Below, piece by piece: positions 1-8,627 of a stretch of 64,000 bases of DNA. Below the pieces are notes generated by a model that did no database searches, was not told the DNA's origin, and saw only the letters and a list, made by a program, of their open reading frames with translations. Source of the stretch: an uncultured Duncaniella sp. (lineage in GTDB: Bacteria; Bacteroidota; Bacteroidia; Bacteroidales; Muribaculaceae); the NCBI GenBank assembly GCA_910576785.1, contig CAJTJG010000014.1, positions 24,375-88,374 on the forward strand, in the 5' to 3' direction. Made by a program: the position numbers and the translations under genes. The number at the start of each line of letters is the position of its first letter. Positions within the stretch are counted from its first letter, which is position 1.

Positions 1-884
1 ATCTCGGCAGCGGATGGAATTCAAGCTATGACCCGGAGACAAAGACCATCACTTATGAGGCAGCCTGGGCCGGCCGCGGATGGAGGTTCAACGAAGGGAG
101 CCAGGACTACAGCAAATTTGACGAATTCGTGGTTGAGTTCCTCCCTGTGGACTTCGACGTGAAGGCCGTGGCAGAGTATGTAGGCAAGGATCCCGCATCG
201 ACCGAAGCAATGGCTGTAGCCGGCAAGAGCAAGGTGGTGTGCCCGCTTTCAGATGAGGGAAAAGACCATCTGCAGCAGGTGTATCTCCAGAATTCAGCCG
301 CCGGCACACTCACCATCACCGCAGCTTATTTCCAGAACGCTGAGGTGTTCGACCCCACCGCCAATGTCAATCTCTTCACCGGCGATCAGGCTGTGGACTG
401 GTGGAGTGCAGCAGTTTTGATCCCCATGAGCGACCTCAAGGCAGCCCGCCCGGAGGTAGGCGACAAGCTTGACATCACCTATACCGTAAAAGCTGACGGC
501 GGCTCCATCAAGCTCGTTCTTCTCAAGAACGACTGGACCAATGACGTATGGGAACCGTTCAAGTCAGTAGAAGGCTACAATGCCGAATACGGTACAGTGT
601 TCTTCCCCACCGACGGCACACTCAGCATGCCCCTCGATGAGGCTGCCATTGCCAGCATCAATGATCCCGACAACATGCGTATCATGATATGCGGTGATAA
701 TGTGAACGTGACCAAGGTTGACCTTGTGCGCAAATCCGGCTCATCGGCCATCACCGAGATCACTACCGACGAGAACGCACCCGTAGAATACTTCAATCTT
801 CAGGGCGTACGCGTGGACAACCCCTCCAACGGCCTTTATATCCGCCGTCAGGGCAACGAGGTAAAGAAGATTGTAATCCGCTGA
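1..884 (+). CDS. Secreted protein with type IX-like C-terminal tail, 5'-truncated
   Basis: The reading frame is open from the first bases of the window (codons in phase from position 3) to the TGA at 882-884, so the start lies outside; an internal GTG at 129 is not the start. The visible 293 residues are rich in beta-strand patterns with Trp/Tyr (for example GWNSSYDPETK near the window start and DWWSAAVLIPMSDLK in the middle), suggesting one or two beta-sandwich modules of the kind found in surface carbohydrate-active or adhesive proteins. The last 50 residues (EYFNLQGVRV ... GLYIRR ... KKIVIR) match the tail typical of Bacteroidetes type IX secretion cargo. No catalytic motif is visible, so the function is unknown. 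A strong terminator follows at 951-990. Confidence 0.8.
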   Translation, partial: LGSGWNSSYDPETKTITYEAAWAGRGWRFNEGSQDYSKFDEFVVEFLPVDFDVKAVAEYVGKDPASTEAMAVAGKSKVVCPLSDEGKDHLQQVYLQNSAAGTLTITAAYFQNAEVFDPTANVNLFTGDQAVDWWSAAVLIPMSDLKAARPEVGDKLDITYTVKADGGSIKLVLLKNDWTNDVWEPFKSVEGYNAEYGTVFFPTDGTLSMPLDEAAIASINDPDNMRIMICGDNVNVTKVDLVRKSGSSAITEITTDENAPVEYFNLQGVRVDNPSNGLYIRRQGNEVKKIVIR

Positions 885-950
885 AGAATCATCTGATTTT
901 CATGTAATTTCCAATAGGCACACACATACACTACCCAATGTCAAAAAACG

Positions 951-990
951 CCGTCCGGTACTCTTCGGTAGAGTGCCGGACGGTATTTTT
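951..990 (+). terminator. Rho-independent terminator of the first gene
   Basis: Positions 951-963 (CCGTCCGGTACTC) pair with 971-983 (GAGTGCCGGACGG) as a 13-bp stem with one G-U wobble and a 7-nt loop, followed by ATTTTT at 985-990. It lies 67 bp after the stop codon of the upstream gene. Confidence 0.85.
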
Positions 991-1068
991 CGTTCATAAA
1001 AGTATCACTTTCGACCAAAAAGGAAATAAAATGGTAAAATAGTATTACATCCCAGGGTCAATTAACCG

Positions 1069-1076
1069 TACCTTTG
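1069..1076 (+). promoter_or_regulatory. Bacteroidetes -7 box (TACCTTTG) with no gene downstream
   Basis: TACCTTTG matches the TAnnTTTG consensus of the Bacteroidetes primary sigma factor. The -33 element is poor (only ATTAC at the expected distance). No credible open reading frame follows before the terminator at 1232-1268. Confidence 0.55.
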
Positions 1077-1082
1077 CAATAT

Positions 1083-1268
1083 CACGATCATGTGGTTTGA
1101 AGGGCAATCGCCTGAAAGACCACTATGTAGCACCGCTTTCGGAATCCAAACCCAACATAAAGACAAATACTACAAACTCTAACATTTTTATCTTTTTTTT
1201 ATTTTCCAATAGCCTAACATACTAAATGCATACCCGGGTCTCCGCAGGAAGAGCCCGGGTGTTTTTTT
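1083..1268 (+). ncRNA. Candidate small RNA between an orphan promoter and a terminator
   Basis: A transcript starting about 7 nt after the -7 box would run roughly 180 nt to the terminator. Near its 5' end, GTGGTTT (1092-1098) can pair with AAGACCAC (1116-1123, one bulged base), enclosing a second small helix AGGGC/GCCT around an AATC loop (1101-1113). The middle is unstructured and A/T-rich (1160-1225). I see no start codon followed by a plausible peptide. An alternative is the leader of a gene that has been lost. Inference only. Confidence 0.4.
1232..1268 (+). terminator. Rho-independent terminator of the candidate small RNA
   Basis: ACCCGGG (1232-1238) pairs with CCCGGGT (1254-1260), extended by CTC/GAG with one bulged T, and is followed by GTTTTTTT. 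The T-run is on the plus-strand side, so it serves plus-strand transcription and not the ZIP gene on the minus strand. Confidence 0.8.
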
Positions 1269-1308
1269 GTATCTTTCTGTATGGACTTTGCCACACCGCC
1301 GCCGGGTT

Positions 1309-2088
1309 CTATCCAAGCAGGACGTCAAGTGCCATCATGAGCAGGAAACCTACGGAGAAGCCTATGGTGCCGATGTTGGAGTGGCGCCCCTGCTGTGTCT
1401 CCGGTATGAGTTCCTCGACCACCACATACATCATGGCTCCGGCAGAGAACGCAAGAAGATAGGGGAGCACGGGTATGACCAATGATGCAAGCAGGATGGT
1501 GAGCAAGGCTCCGGCAGGCTCCACAATACCGCTGAGCGCACCGATAAGAAAGGATTTCCCACGGGAATTTCCGGCAGTGTGAAGCGGCATCGACACGATA
1601 GCCCCCTCGGGGAAGTTCTGTATGGCTATGCCTACCGCGAGTGCGAGCGCTCCGGCCATAGGCATATAGGAATTGTGCTCGAGGGCCGCGGCAAGGGCGA
1701 CACCCACAGCCATTCCCTCGGGAATGTTGTGGAGCGTGACGGCAAAGACGAGCTTGGATGTGCGCGAGAGGTGCGATCTCGGGCCTTCGCTCTGCGTGCT
1801 CTCTATGTGCTGGTGTGGTACAACCTCATCGAGAAAAAGCAGAAACAGAATGCCGAGGGCAAAACCTATGACAGCAGGGAGGATGCTTGCAAGCCCCTCC
1901 TTGCCGGTCATCTCGATGGATGGTATGAGCAATGACCATACGGATGCGGCCACCATCACGCCGGCAGCAAAGCCTGTAAGCCCTTTCTGCAACAGCGGCG
2001 CCATGTTGCGGCGCATCATGAACACACAGGCCGATCCGGCCACTGTGCCCGCGAAGGGCAATAATATACCTATGATAAGTCCATTCAT
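1309..2088 (-). CDS. ZIP family divalent metal transporter (GufA/ZupT-like)
   Basis: The 259-residue protein is almost entirely hydrophobic helices and carries both ZIP signature motifs: TLHNIPEGMAVGV in transmembrane helix 4 and IQNFPEGAIVSMP in helix 5, where the His/Asn/Glu residues form the binuclear metal site of the family. The opening GFAAGVMVAASVWSLLIPSIE is typical of the GufA branch. It is expected to import zinc or other divalent metals across the inner membrane. The short cytoplasmic loop lacks the long His-rich stretch of eukaryotic ZIPs, with only HQHIES visible. It stands alone on the minus strand between a plus-strand terminator and a gap of 129 bp. The exact metal cannot be told from sequence. 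Confidence 0.9.
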   Translation of the reverse strand: MNGLIIGILLPFAGTVAGSACVFMMRRNMAPLLQKGLTGFAAGVMVAASVWSLLIPSIEMTGKEGLASILPAVIGFALGILFLLFLDEVVPHQHIESTQSEGPRSHLSRTSKLVFAVTLHNIPEGMAVGVALAAALEHNSYMPMAGALALAVGIAIQNFPEGAIVSMPLHTAGNSRGKSFLIGALSGIVEPAGALLTILLASLVIPVLPYLLAFSAGAMMYVVVEELIPETQQGRHSNIGTIGFSVGFLLMMALDVLLG

Positions 2089-2144
2089 AATCTTCTAACA
2101 CCGTAACTTTCGTTTTTGCTCAATTCCGACGGTAATCGGAAAGA

Positions 2145-2179
2145 GGCTGCGACCGGATCTTATACGACCGGACACAGCC
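2145..2179 (-). terminator. Hairpin after the Fn3/anchor-J gene
   Basis: GGCTGCGACCGG (2145-2156) pairs with CCGGACACAGCC (2168-2179) with one wobble and one mismatch. On the minus strand it follows the stop of the gene ending at 2218 and is followed by TCTTTCC, a weak U-tract. Confidence 0.4.
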
Positions 2180-2217
2180 CCGAGTCAACAAAAGTCGACT
2201 AATAACAAAAGTGGAAT

Positions 2218-4335
2218 TTATCTCACAAGATGCTTGACAGCCTTGTCGCCGGCACGGAGGATGTATATGCCGGGGGCGAGGGTGCGGGCAGAGGAGGCGC
2301 TCACACCGGAGCTAACGAGCTTGCCGTCGATGGAGTAGATGTCCACGATGGTGTCGCCGTCGACAGCGATATCAGTGATGGAGTTCTGGACATCCATGTT
2401 GAAGGCTTCGGGCTCGGAGAGGAGACCCTCGACAGAGGTGTCCTCATCGCCGAAGATGGGCTGGATCTGGACGGTGTGGTCGCCGGCAATGCGCCCGGTC
2501 TCGACATAGGCCCAGGGTGATGACACCTCGCCGAACTTCTCGCCATCGATGTAGCCGATGTATGTTCTGGCTCCTTCGACGGGATCCCATGAGATAGTTG
2601 CTGTGCGCGATTCAATGTCGACATCCACGTTGACCTTCTCAATGACGGGATAGTTGCTGAGACGGACATCGGCAATGACGGCCGACGAGGCCTGGCCATC
2701 AAAGCTTGCCCCAAAGGCGAAGCGGAAGTCGTCGCGGCCACACACATCGGCGGGCATTGTCACGGCCATGTGGCGCCAGTTGGACGGGCTTGTGGCGCTG
2801 TAGTCGTCGAGGTTGGCACCGTCGGCTATGAGGAATTTCTTGACGGAAACCATATTGCCCTCGGCATCGGAGGCCATAACATCGATGCTGACATCGTTGT
2901 AGGCCAGGGCGAAATACAGGAACTCGAGCACCACACACTTGCTGCCCTCGGTGTTGATCTTATAGCTCGTGAGCGAGTTGACCACACCGGCGCTGGGATA
3001 ACCCTGGTTGAAGTTGAGGATAGCCATGCCGGCTCCTGCAGACGGGCCGTCGATATAGGGTCCAGACCAGGAGGATGAGCCGAGACTCACGTTGGTTCCG
3101 AATGCCCATGTGCCGCCACGGTTGGGATTCTCCGGTATCCAGCAGTTCTCGGGCGACGTGCCGGGGAATGTCTCTACAAACGGCATCGTATAGGCCGGAC
3201 CAACAATGAAGGGATATGAATAGCCATTGGTGGCCGAGCCGTTGAAGTAGGGGTAGGCATCAGAGCCTTCTCCGAGATTATTGTAGGGTTCAAGACGATA
3301 ATTGCACTTGACGGGAGCCTCGAGACCCTCACCGCTGTCAAAGAACTCGGTCTTGTCAAGATTGTCGGCTATGAGCTGCGAGGCATCCGAGCCGTAGCCC
3401 CACACGCGGTAGATCTTATAGCGCGTGGCCTCGGGATCGAACTTACTGCCGTTGTAGCTGTTCTGACCGGCTGTAGGAGCCTCCCATGTGAGGAGCACAC
3501 CGCCATCCTTGTAGACGCCTTCATAGCCGGATATATAACCGGGGACGTCATAGCCAATCCAGCCCGTCACCTGCTTGCCCACATAGCCAAGCGGAGTGAC
3601 GACCTTGACGTAATAGTTATTGTTGCTGTTCATCTCAGGGGTAGCATCCGTAAGGGTCACCTCCGAACCCTTTGCAGGATTTTCGACGGTGGCGATGGGC
3701 TTGTCGCCGCTTGATGGCTTGGTGTCGTACTGGTCCAGACGATACAGCTCGACACCGGTGATCCCTACAGGTAAGTCAAGTTCCTCAGAGTCGAATTTGT
3801 ATTTGGAGGGGACGGTGACAGTGACTGCGGCTTTCCCGTCGGCGGTCTCTGAGAGAACCGGTGTGGCCAAAACGAGATCAAGACCCGGAGAGAGCGACTT
3901 TGTGGCCTCGGGCGACACATCCTCACCAATGGTGGCTGTGGCTGTGTATGTCATGGTGTAGCCGTATTCCCATGCGGGGACGGCATCATCGACAAACGGG
4001 AGTTCCTGACCGGGAGCGACATCGGAGGCAGTGAAGACGGTGATCTCCTCCGACTTCCAGAGCGAGTAGCAGGAACGGGTGACCTTGATGGTCATCGTGG
4101 TACCGTCGGGCAGAGGATCTCCCTCACTGTCGCTTGACCACCATCCGCTACCGGGAACATTCACCGATTTGGGCGATGTGACTTTGCCGGAGATCTCACC
4201 GGTAGATGTTGAACTTATACCGAAACTGACGGACACAACAGGTTTGTAGGGTTGTACTGCCTGAACGACCTCGGGCAGGAATGCCGCCGACGTCATGACG
4301 AGCGCGGCAGCAATGGTCTTGTGTAAAATTGCCAT
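2218..4335 (-). CDS. Secreted multidomain protein: Fn3-like repeats, choice-of-anchor J domain, type IX tail
   Basis: The 705-residue product opens with a signal peptide (MAILHKTIAAALVMTSAAFLPEVVQA). Residues ~30-370 form consecutive beta-sandwich modules resembling fibronectin type III. Residues ~385-560 (from VETFPG through GTWAFGTNV to the conserved FAFGASFDG) look like a choice-of-anchor J domain, common in Bacteroidales surface proteins. A further Fn3-like module (ATISWDPVEGARTYIGYIDG) follows. The last ~45 residues (VDIYSIDGKLVSSG ... APGIYILRAG ... KHLVR) form a typical type IX sorting tail. It is expected to be exported and attached to, or released from, the cell surface. No enzymatic motif is visible, so a binding or adhesive role is an inference. 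It has its own promoter at 4376-4406. Confidence 0.8.
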   Translation of the reverse strand: MAILHKTIAAALVMTSAAFLPEVVQAVQPYKPVVSVSFGISSTSTGEISGKVTSPKSVNVPGSGWWSSDSEGDPLPDGTTMTIKVTRSCYSLWKSEEITVFTASDVAPGQELPFVDDAVPAWEYGYTMTYTATATIGEDVSPEATKSLSPGLDLVLATPVLSETADGKAAVTVTVPSKYKFDSEELDLPVGITGVELYRLDQYDTKPSSGDKPIATVENPAKGSEVTLTDATPEMNSNNNYYVKVVTPLGYVGKQVTGWIGYDVPGYISGYEGVYKDGGVLLTWEAPTAGQNSYNGSKFDPEATRYKIYRVWGYGSDASQLIADNLDKTEFFDSGEGLEAPVKCNYRLEPYNNLGEGSDAYPYFNGSATNGYSYPFIVGPAYTMPFVETFPGTSPENCWIPENPNRGGTWAFGTNVSLGSSSWSGPYIDGPSAGAGMAILNFNQGYPSAGVVNSLTSYKINTEGSKCVVLEFLYFALAYNDVSIDVMASDAEGNMVSVKKFLIADGANLDDYSATSPSNWRHMAVTMPADVCGRDDFRFAFGASFDGQASSAVIADVRLSNYPVIEKVNVDVDIESRTATISWDPVEGARTYIGYIDGEKFGEVSSPWAYVETGRIAGDHTVQIQPIFGDEDTSVEGLLSEPEAFNMDVQNSITDIAVDGDTIVDIYSIDGKLVSSGVSASSARTLAPGIYILRAGDKAVKHLVR

Positions 4336-4375
4336 AATGATGATGAAAATGTGTATTGACTATTACTTGTGCTCG

Positions 4376-4406
4376 CAAAATTAACACTTACATATCAAAA
4401 TGACAA
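4376..4406 (-). promoter_or_regulatory. Promoter of the 2218-4335 gene
   Basis: On the minus strand a -33 TTG (plus positions 4404-4406), a 20-bp spacer and a -7 TAATTTTG (4376-4383) match the Bacteroidetes promoter. The predicted start is about 35 nt before the ATG. Confidence 0.7.
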
Positions 4407-4477
4407 GAAAAATTGAATAAAAATAAATTTTAGCTACAAAATATAAATTTAATATAGCAAAAAGACATTGCGTAAAA

Positions 4478-6829
4478 CTATCGCAGGAAGCGCGGGGCGA
4501 GGATGAATGTGCCGATAGAGATACCGAAATTCCATCCCATGCCTCCGGTGGAGTAATTGCCGTAGGCGCTCACGGACCCGAACGGGAGTGACAACCTTCC
4601 CTCGACCTCGCCGAAGAACTGCGGATCATGCAGCCACTTGCCATAGCGGGCACCCACACCGTCGGGAGCGGTCTCGATGGCCCTGAGCGGGAGGAAACCT
4701 ACAAACGAACCGCGCAGTGAGAAGGTGGAGGAGAGCTTGAAAACGGGTATGACACCGAGGCTCACAAAAGAGTTGGCGCGGAGCGAGGGTGCGAACTGGT
4801 TGTAGCTCGAAGGTGTGGGGTGGATGGCCTCGGCGGCCACTATTGAAGCCTCGTAGGTAGGGAGAAGCTTGCGGGTGGAGAGGAGTGTGCCGAAGCGTGC
4901 GCCCACGGAGAAGCGGCGGTCCAGCGGCCAATATCTCACTGCCTCGAGACGTGCCTGAAGCCAGCGCACATCGCTATTCACCTCAGGTGAGGCACCGCCG
5001 TCGGCACGGTAGTGGTATTTTCCGGCTATGGCTGCCGCCGAGGCCTCTATGGACATGCCCGAGGTGGGATCATCGGCGGAGTTGAGCGAGTTGTACTCCC
5101 ATGCCATACGCAGCTGACCGAGATTGAAAATGCCGCGGTCGCGTATCATCATCTCCTCCCCGTCGACTGCGCCGGCAGCGGGTCGCGAATGGTAGCGGTC
5201 GGTGAGATGACCGAATCCAATGCCGGCCTCCACACGGGTGCGATGGGTAGGCCCCCACGCGAAAGCCGCACGTCCGAAAGCCTCGGAGCGGCGTATGAAG
5301 TCGGGGGCGTCGATCTGATAGAACAGTTTCTCGGTCTCGTGATACTTCTGCCTCGACACTACGACACGCATCTCGAGAGCCGACGGGCGATAGGTGTTGA
5401 AGAACGCGCGGAATCTCCCCTCGGCGGCGAGATAGCTCTGACCAACCCATGCATTGATATCGGCATTGAGCGACTTGAAGCGCAGCGTGTTGTAGCCGGC
5501 ATGGAAGAAGAGCATGCTGTTTGTTGACGAGGATATGTAGCCGCCTATGCCAACGTTGTATTTCTCCTTGACCACGGCGCGGTAGTTGAGCGTGAAGGAG
5601 GAGTCGGCCTGATTGAGCACAGGGGTAGGTACAAGATTCTGAAGCTGTCCGGAACTGATGGCCCGGTAATAAGCGTCGCGGGCCTCCGGATAAGTAGATA
5701 CCGTCCGGCCTCCGGGAGTGAACAGAGAGCGGAGATAGCGGTTCTCGCCGGGGGTGCCTCCACTCACGGTGACGGAGTCGATCCTGAACGGCGGAGTAGC
5801 AGCCTTGAACTCCTTGCGGCGGCGCTCCACATCGGCGGCGGCCACGGATGAGCGCACTTTGAGACGTACCGAATCGACCATCTCGAGGCCACGGCGGTAA
5901 CCTATATCATATATCTGCTGATACTTGTCGAAATCGAGCAGGCCGAAACGGTCGAGGTCAATGCGTATGTACACGCCCTTGCCATAGGGGAAAGGGTAGT
6001 CATCGGGCTGCATGATCATATCCTCGAGCTGCGACATGGGGTTGCGCGAGGCAGGGGGAGCATCCTTCGACCCTACATCCACGCCTATGAGCGCGTCGGG
6101 GTTGAAGTCATCCACCATCACATCCACCGGGAAATTGTCATATATACCGCCGTCGTACATGGGCACGCCATCGAGCAGAATCGGCTCGAAGACCATGGGG
6201 AAGGACATGGACATGCGCACGGCATCGGCAAGCGAACCCTTGGAAAGGACCACCTTGTGCTTGGCGTAGACATCGGAGGTGACACAGCGGAAGGGGACGA
6301 AGAGCCTGTCGAAGTCACCCCCGCACTGCGCTGTAAAGCGCGAGTAGATGTCGAGAAATGCCATATTCATCGGTATGGGGTTGATGAGGCTCATAGGGAG
6401 CACGGATGTGACACTTGTGGAGTCCTTGCCGAGATTTAGGCGCACGAACACGGGGCTCTTGTCGCGTGTGAGGAAATAGTACGTGTAGTCAGGATCGATC
6501 TTGCCAGTGGACCAGTAGGCAAACCCGCGCGATGCTATCAGCTCCAGCATCTCGGCCGGTGTATAGCCCGAGGCATATAGGCTGCCCACGATAGCGCCCA
6601 TGGAGGTGCCGGTGATATAGTCGATAGGGATGTCATTTTCCTCAAATGCCTGTATCACACCGATGTGTGCTATTCCCTTAGCCCCACCGCCGGAGAGGAC
6701 GAGGCCCACAGTGGGGCGCTCGCCGGCATGGCTCCGGGGTGCGGACAAGAGGATACAGAAGATCATCAATGCCATGAGGCAAACCATACCTGTGTATCCT
6801 GCGGATTTCTCCCGTATCTTTCTGTCCAT
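4478..6829 (-). CDS. Patatin-like phospholipase fused to an Omp85-type outer-membrane barrel
   Basis: The 783-residue protein has an N-terminal signal/anchor (~11-35), then a patatin domain with oxyanion motif SGGGAKG (46-52), nucleophile elbow GTSMG (Ser76) and the catalytic Asp in YDGGIYDNFP (about residue 224). A short POTRA-like segment (PFRIDSVTVSGG, ~350) and a C-terminal beta-barrel rich in alternating aromatic strands (about 425-783, ending FILAPRFLR) follow. This is the PlpD/type Vd-like arrangement of a periplasmic or surface lipase carried by its own 16-strand barrel. The dyad residues are intact, so activity on phospholipid esters is likely. It is divergent from aroK, and the 92-bp gap between them is AT-rich. 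Confidence 0.9.
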   Translation of the reverse strand: MDRKIREKSAGYTGMVCLMALMIFCILLSAPRSHAGERPTVGLVLSGGGAKGIAHIGVIQAFEENDIPIDYITGTSMGAIVGSLYASGYTPAEMLELIASRGFAYWSTGKIDPDYTYYFLTRDKSPVFVRLNLGKDSTSVTSVLPMSLINPIPMNMAFLDIYSRFTAQCGGDFDRLFVPFRCVTSDVYAKHKVVLSKGSLADAVRMSMSFPMVFEPILLDGVPMYDGGIYDNFPVDVMVDDFNPDALIGVDVGSKDAPPASRNPMSQLEDMIMQPDDYPFPYGKGVYIRIDLDRFGLLDFDKYQQIYDIGYRRGLEMVDSVRLKVRSSVAAADVERRRKEFKAATPPFRIDSVTVSGGTPGENRYLRSLFTPGGRTVSTYPEARDAYYRAISSGQLQNLVPTPVLNQADSSFTLNYRAVVKEKYNVGIGGYISSSTNSMLFFHAGYNTLRFKSLNADINAWVGQSYLAAEGRFRAFFNTYRPSALEMRVVVSRQKYHETEKLFYQIDAPDFIRRSEAFGRAAFAWGPTHRTRVEAGIGFGHLTDRYHSRPAAGAVDGEEMMIRDRGIFNLGQLRMAWEYNSLNSADDPTSGMSIEASAAAIAGKYHYRADGGASPEVNSDVRWLQARLEAVRYWPLDRRFSVGARFGTLLSTRKLLPTYEASIVAAEAIHPTPSSYNQFAPSLRANSFVSLGVIPVFKLSSTFSLRGSFVGFLPLRAIETAPDGVGARYGKWLHDPQFFGEVEGRLSLPFGSVSAYGNYSTGGMGWNFGISIGTFILAPRFLR

Positions 6830-6908
6830 TGTAGAGATAGTTGTGAAATAGTTGAAACGTTCGTTTAAAAATTTAACAAACGAGATGTGGATTTTGATTA
6901 AAATTCGG

Positions 6909-6916
6909 TAAATTTG
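6909..6916 (+). promoter_or_regulatory. aroK promoter -7 box, almost at the start codon
   Basis: TAAATTTG ends 5 bp before the aroK ATG at 6922, so transcription would begin at or within a base or two of the start codon. The upstream -33 match is weak (TTG at 6894-6896 is only 12 bp away). Confidence 0.55.
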
Positions 6917-6921
6917 CCGAA

Positions 6922-7452
6922 ATGAAACCCATATTTCTCATAGGCTACATGTGCAGCGGCAAGACCACGCTCGGACGGGCGCTCGCCGCGGCCACCGGAG
7001 TGCGCTTCATCGACCTCGACGATATGGTGGAGGAAATGGCCGGATGCACCGTAAGCGAGATCTTCGCCTCAAAGGGCGAGAGCGCGTTCAGAGCTCTTGA
7101 ACGCGAGGCGCTCGGGAGGGCTGCCGCCACCCCCGGCGGAGCGCTCATAGCGTGCGGAGGGGGCACACCGTGCCAGCCCGGCAACATGGAGCTGATGAAC
7201 TCGTGCGGACTCACCGTGCAGCTCACCGTGGAGCACTCCCGGCTGATGAACCGTCTGCGCGAGGGACGCGCCCGCCGCCCGCTCATCGCGGCGCTCGCCG
7301 ACGATGAGCTGGAGGAGTTCATCACTGCCCAGATGGAAAAACGCCGCGGGAAATATGACATGGCCACCGCCACATTCGACAGTTCTCTGCTCGAAAACGA
7401 GCAGGAAATAGCCGCGACAGTGGAGAAATTCAAGCAACAATTCATGCTATGA
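6922..7452 (+). CDS. aroK: Shikimate kinase
   Basis: This 176-residue kinase phosphorylates shikimate at O3 in aromatic amino acid synthesis. Visible motifs are the P-loop GYMCSGKTTLG (8-18), the shikimate-binding region DLDDMVEEMAGCTVSEIF with its Asp, ALEREAL with Arg, the Walker-B-like ACGGGTPC, and the LID arginines in RARRPLI. The length is normal for the family. The ATG at 6922 fits the start of the fold directly. Its stop overlaps the next start as ATGA (7449-7452), indicating coupled translation with the alanine-dehydrogenase-like gene. aroA, which acts two steps later, is in this window at 30.9-32.2 kb but in a different operon. Confidence 0.95.
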   Translation: MKPIFLIGYMCSGKTTLGRALAAATGVRFIDLDDMVEEMAGCTVSEIFASKGESAFRALEREALGRAAATPGGALIACGGGTPCQPGNMELMNSCGLTVQLTVEHSRLMNRLREGRARRPLIAALADDELEEFITAQMEKRRGKYDMATATFDSSLLENEQEIAATVEKFKQQFML

Positions 7453-8627
7453 CAGCACCCACCCCACTTGAACAACCCTGCGAGACAATGACCTCGCGGC
7501 GCAGCCTCACCATAGGGCTGCCCACATGCACCGACACCGCCGAACGGCGCTTCCCGCTCACCCCCGAGGGGGCGGCGCAGCTGATAGAGCGCGGATTCAG
7601 GATCAGGATGCAGGAGGGTGCGGCACGGTCCATACATTACAGTGACGGAGCCTACACTCGGGCAGGAGTGGAGGTGTGCGGACGTCAGGAGGCCATGGCA
7701 TGCGACATAGTCATATCGGTCGGCACCCTGACCGCCGCCGACATCAGGGACATGCGCCGCGGAGCCATGCTGCTGACCATGCTGCGGCCGGTGGCCTGTC
7801 ACCCGGAGGCCATACGCGAACTGCTTCACCGTCATATCATCTCGATAGCCCTCGATCTGGTGGAGGATCCCCACGGATGCACGCCATTCGCCGACATACT
7901 GGCCGAGATCGATGGCCGCGCATCCGTAGCCATCGCCTCATCGCTACTGGCCGATCCGGGCCGCGGCAAGGGGATACTGCTGGGGGGCGTGGCCGGAATC
8001 GTGCCGTGCGAGACCCTCATCATAGGCTCGGGGATAGCCGCCTGCGCCGCCGCGCGGTCGGCCATGGGCCTCGGCGCCACAGTGAGAATGTTTGACAACG
8101 ATGTCTACTCGTTGCGCCGCGCATCGCAGGAGCTTGGCCCCTGGGCCATCACCTCATCACTCCACCCGCGCACTCTCGACAACGCGCTGCGGAGCGCTGA
8201 TGTGGTCATAGTCACCCCCACCTCACAGCCCTTCGCCCTTCACGCCGACACGGTGGGACACATGAAACGCGGGGTGGTGACGTTCGACCTCAACCCCGAT
8301 GCCGACGGGTCGGCCTTCCCGTCGATGGCTCCGCTTGACCTTGCCATGATCTCGGCAATGGACGGATCGGCCCGCACGGAGGGGCGCATATGCTTCATCA
8401 ATGCCGGAAGCGCGGTGGCCCGAACGGCAGCTATGGCGCTGAGCAACACCCTGCTCACATTCATGGAGAGCATTGCAGGATGCGAGGGGCCGGCGAACGC
8501 CCTGCGCCTGCTGCCGGGAATGCAGAAGGCCACGATGACATTCTTCGGAAAAATCGTGAACAGACGCGTGGCCGCAGCCATGCGCACGCGCAGCGTGGAC
8601 ATATCCATTTATCTGACACTGTCATGA
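7449..8627 (+). CDS. Alanine dehydrogenase / PNT-alpha family protein with altered active site
   Basis: The 392-residue protein has the two-domain layout of the alanine dehydrogenase and NAD(P) transhydrogenase alpha family: an N-terminal catalytic half starting TIGLPTCTDTAERRFPLTPEG and a Rossmann domain with GSGIAACAAARSAMGLGATVRMFD near residues 195-220. Alanine dehydrogenases have a substrate-binding Lys in LLLKVKEP and a catalytic His in LFTFLHLA; here the corresponding segments read IVISVGTL and LLTMLRPV, so both residues appear to be lost, while the Arg of the first strand (AERRFPLTP) is kept. The protein therefore probably does not act as an ordinary alanine dehydrogenase. It is sandwiched by ATGA overlaps between aroK and rnhA. 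An alternative start at Met14 is possible. Confidence 0.75.
   Translation: MTAPTPLEQPCETMTSRRSLTIGLPTCTDTAERRFPLTPEGAAQLIERGFRIRMQEGAARSIHYSDGAYTRAGVEVCGRQEAMACDIVISVGTLTAADIRDMRRGAMLLTMLRPVACHPEAIRELLHRHIISIALDLVEDPHGCTPFADILAEIDGRASVAIASSLLADPGRGKGILLGGVAGIVPCETLIIGSGIAACAAARSAMGLGATVRMFDNDVYSLRRASQELGPWAITSSLHPRTLDNALRSADVVIVTPTSQPFALHADTVGHMKRGVVTFDLNPDADGSAFPSMAPLDLAMISAMDGSARTEGRICFINAGSAVARTAAMALSNTLLTFMESIAGCEGPANALRLLPGMQKATMTFFGKIVNRRVAAAMRTRSVDISIYLTLS

Larger units (their letters stand above)
885..1308. other. 424-bp stretch without a protein-coding gene
   Basis: This gap holds the terminator of the upstream gene (951-990), a Bacteroidetes-type promoter box (1069-1076), a structured A/T-rich transcript candidate (about 1083-1268) and a second terminator at 1232-1268. 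Short open frames across 1226-1485 begin inside the terminator hairpin and run antisense to the ZIP gene, so I do not regard them as genes. Confidence 0.7.

Noticed and set aside
1226..1485. Short plus-strand frames after the second terminator
   Set aside because: They begin inside the terminator hairpin and are antisense to the ZIP transporter gene.
6945..7874. Minus-strand frame opposite aroK and the following gene
   Set aside because: Spans two overlapping real genes in antisense; Ser/Arg-rich composition typical of a shadow frame.
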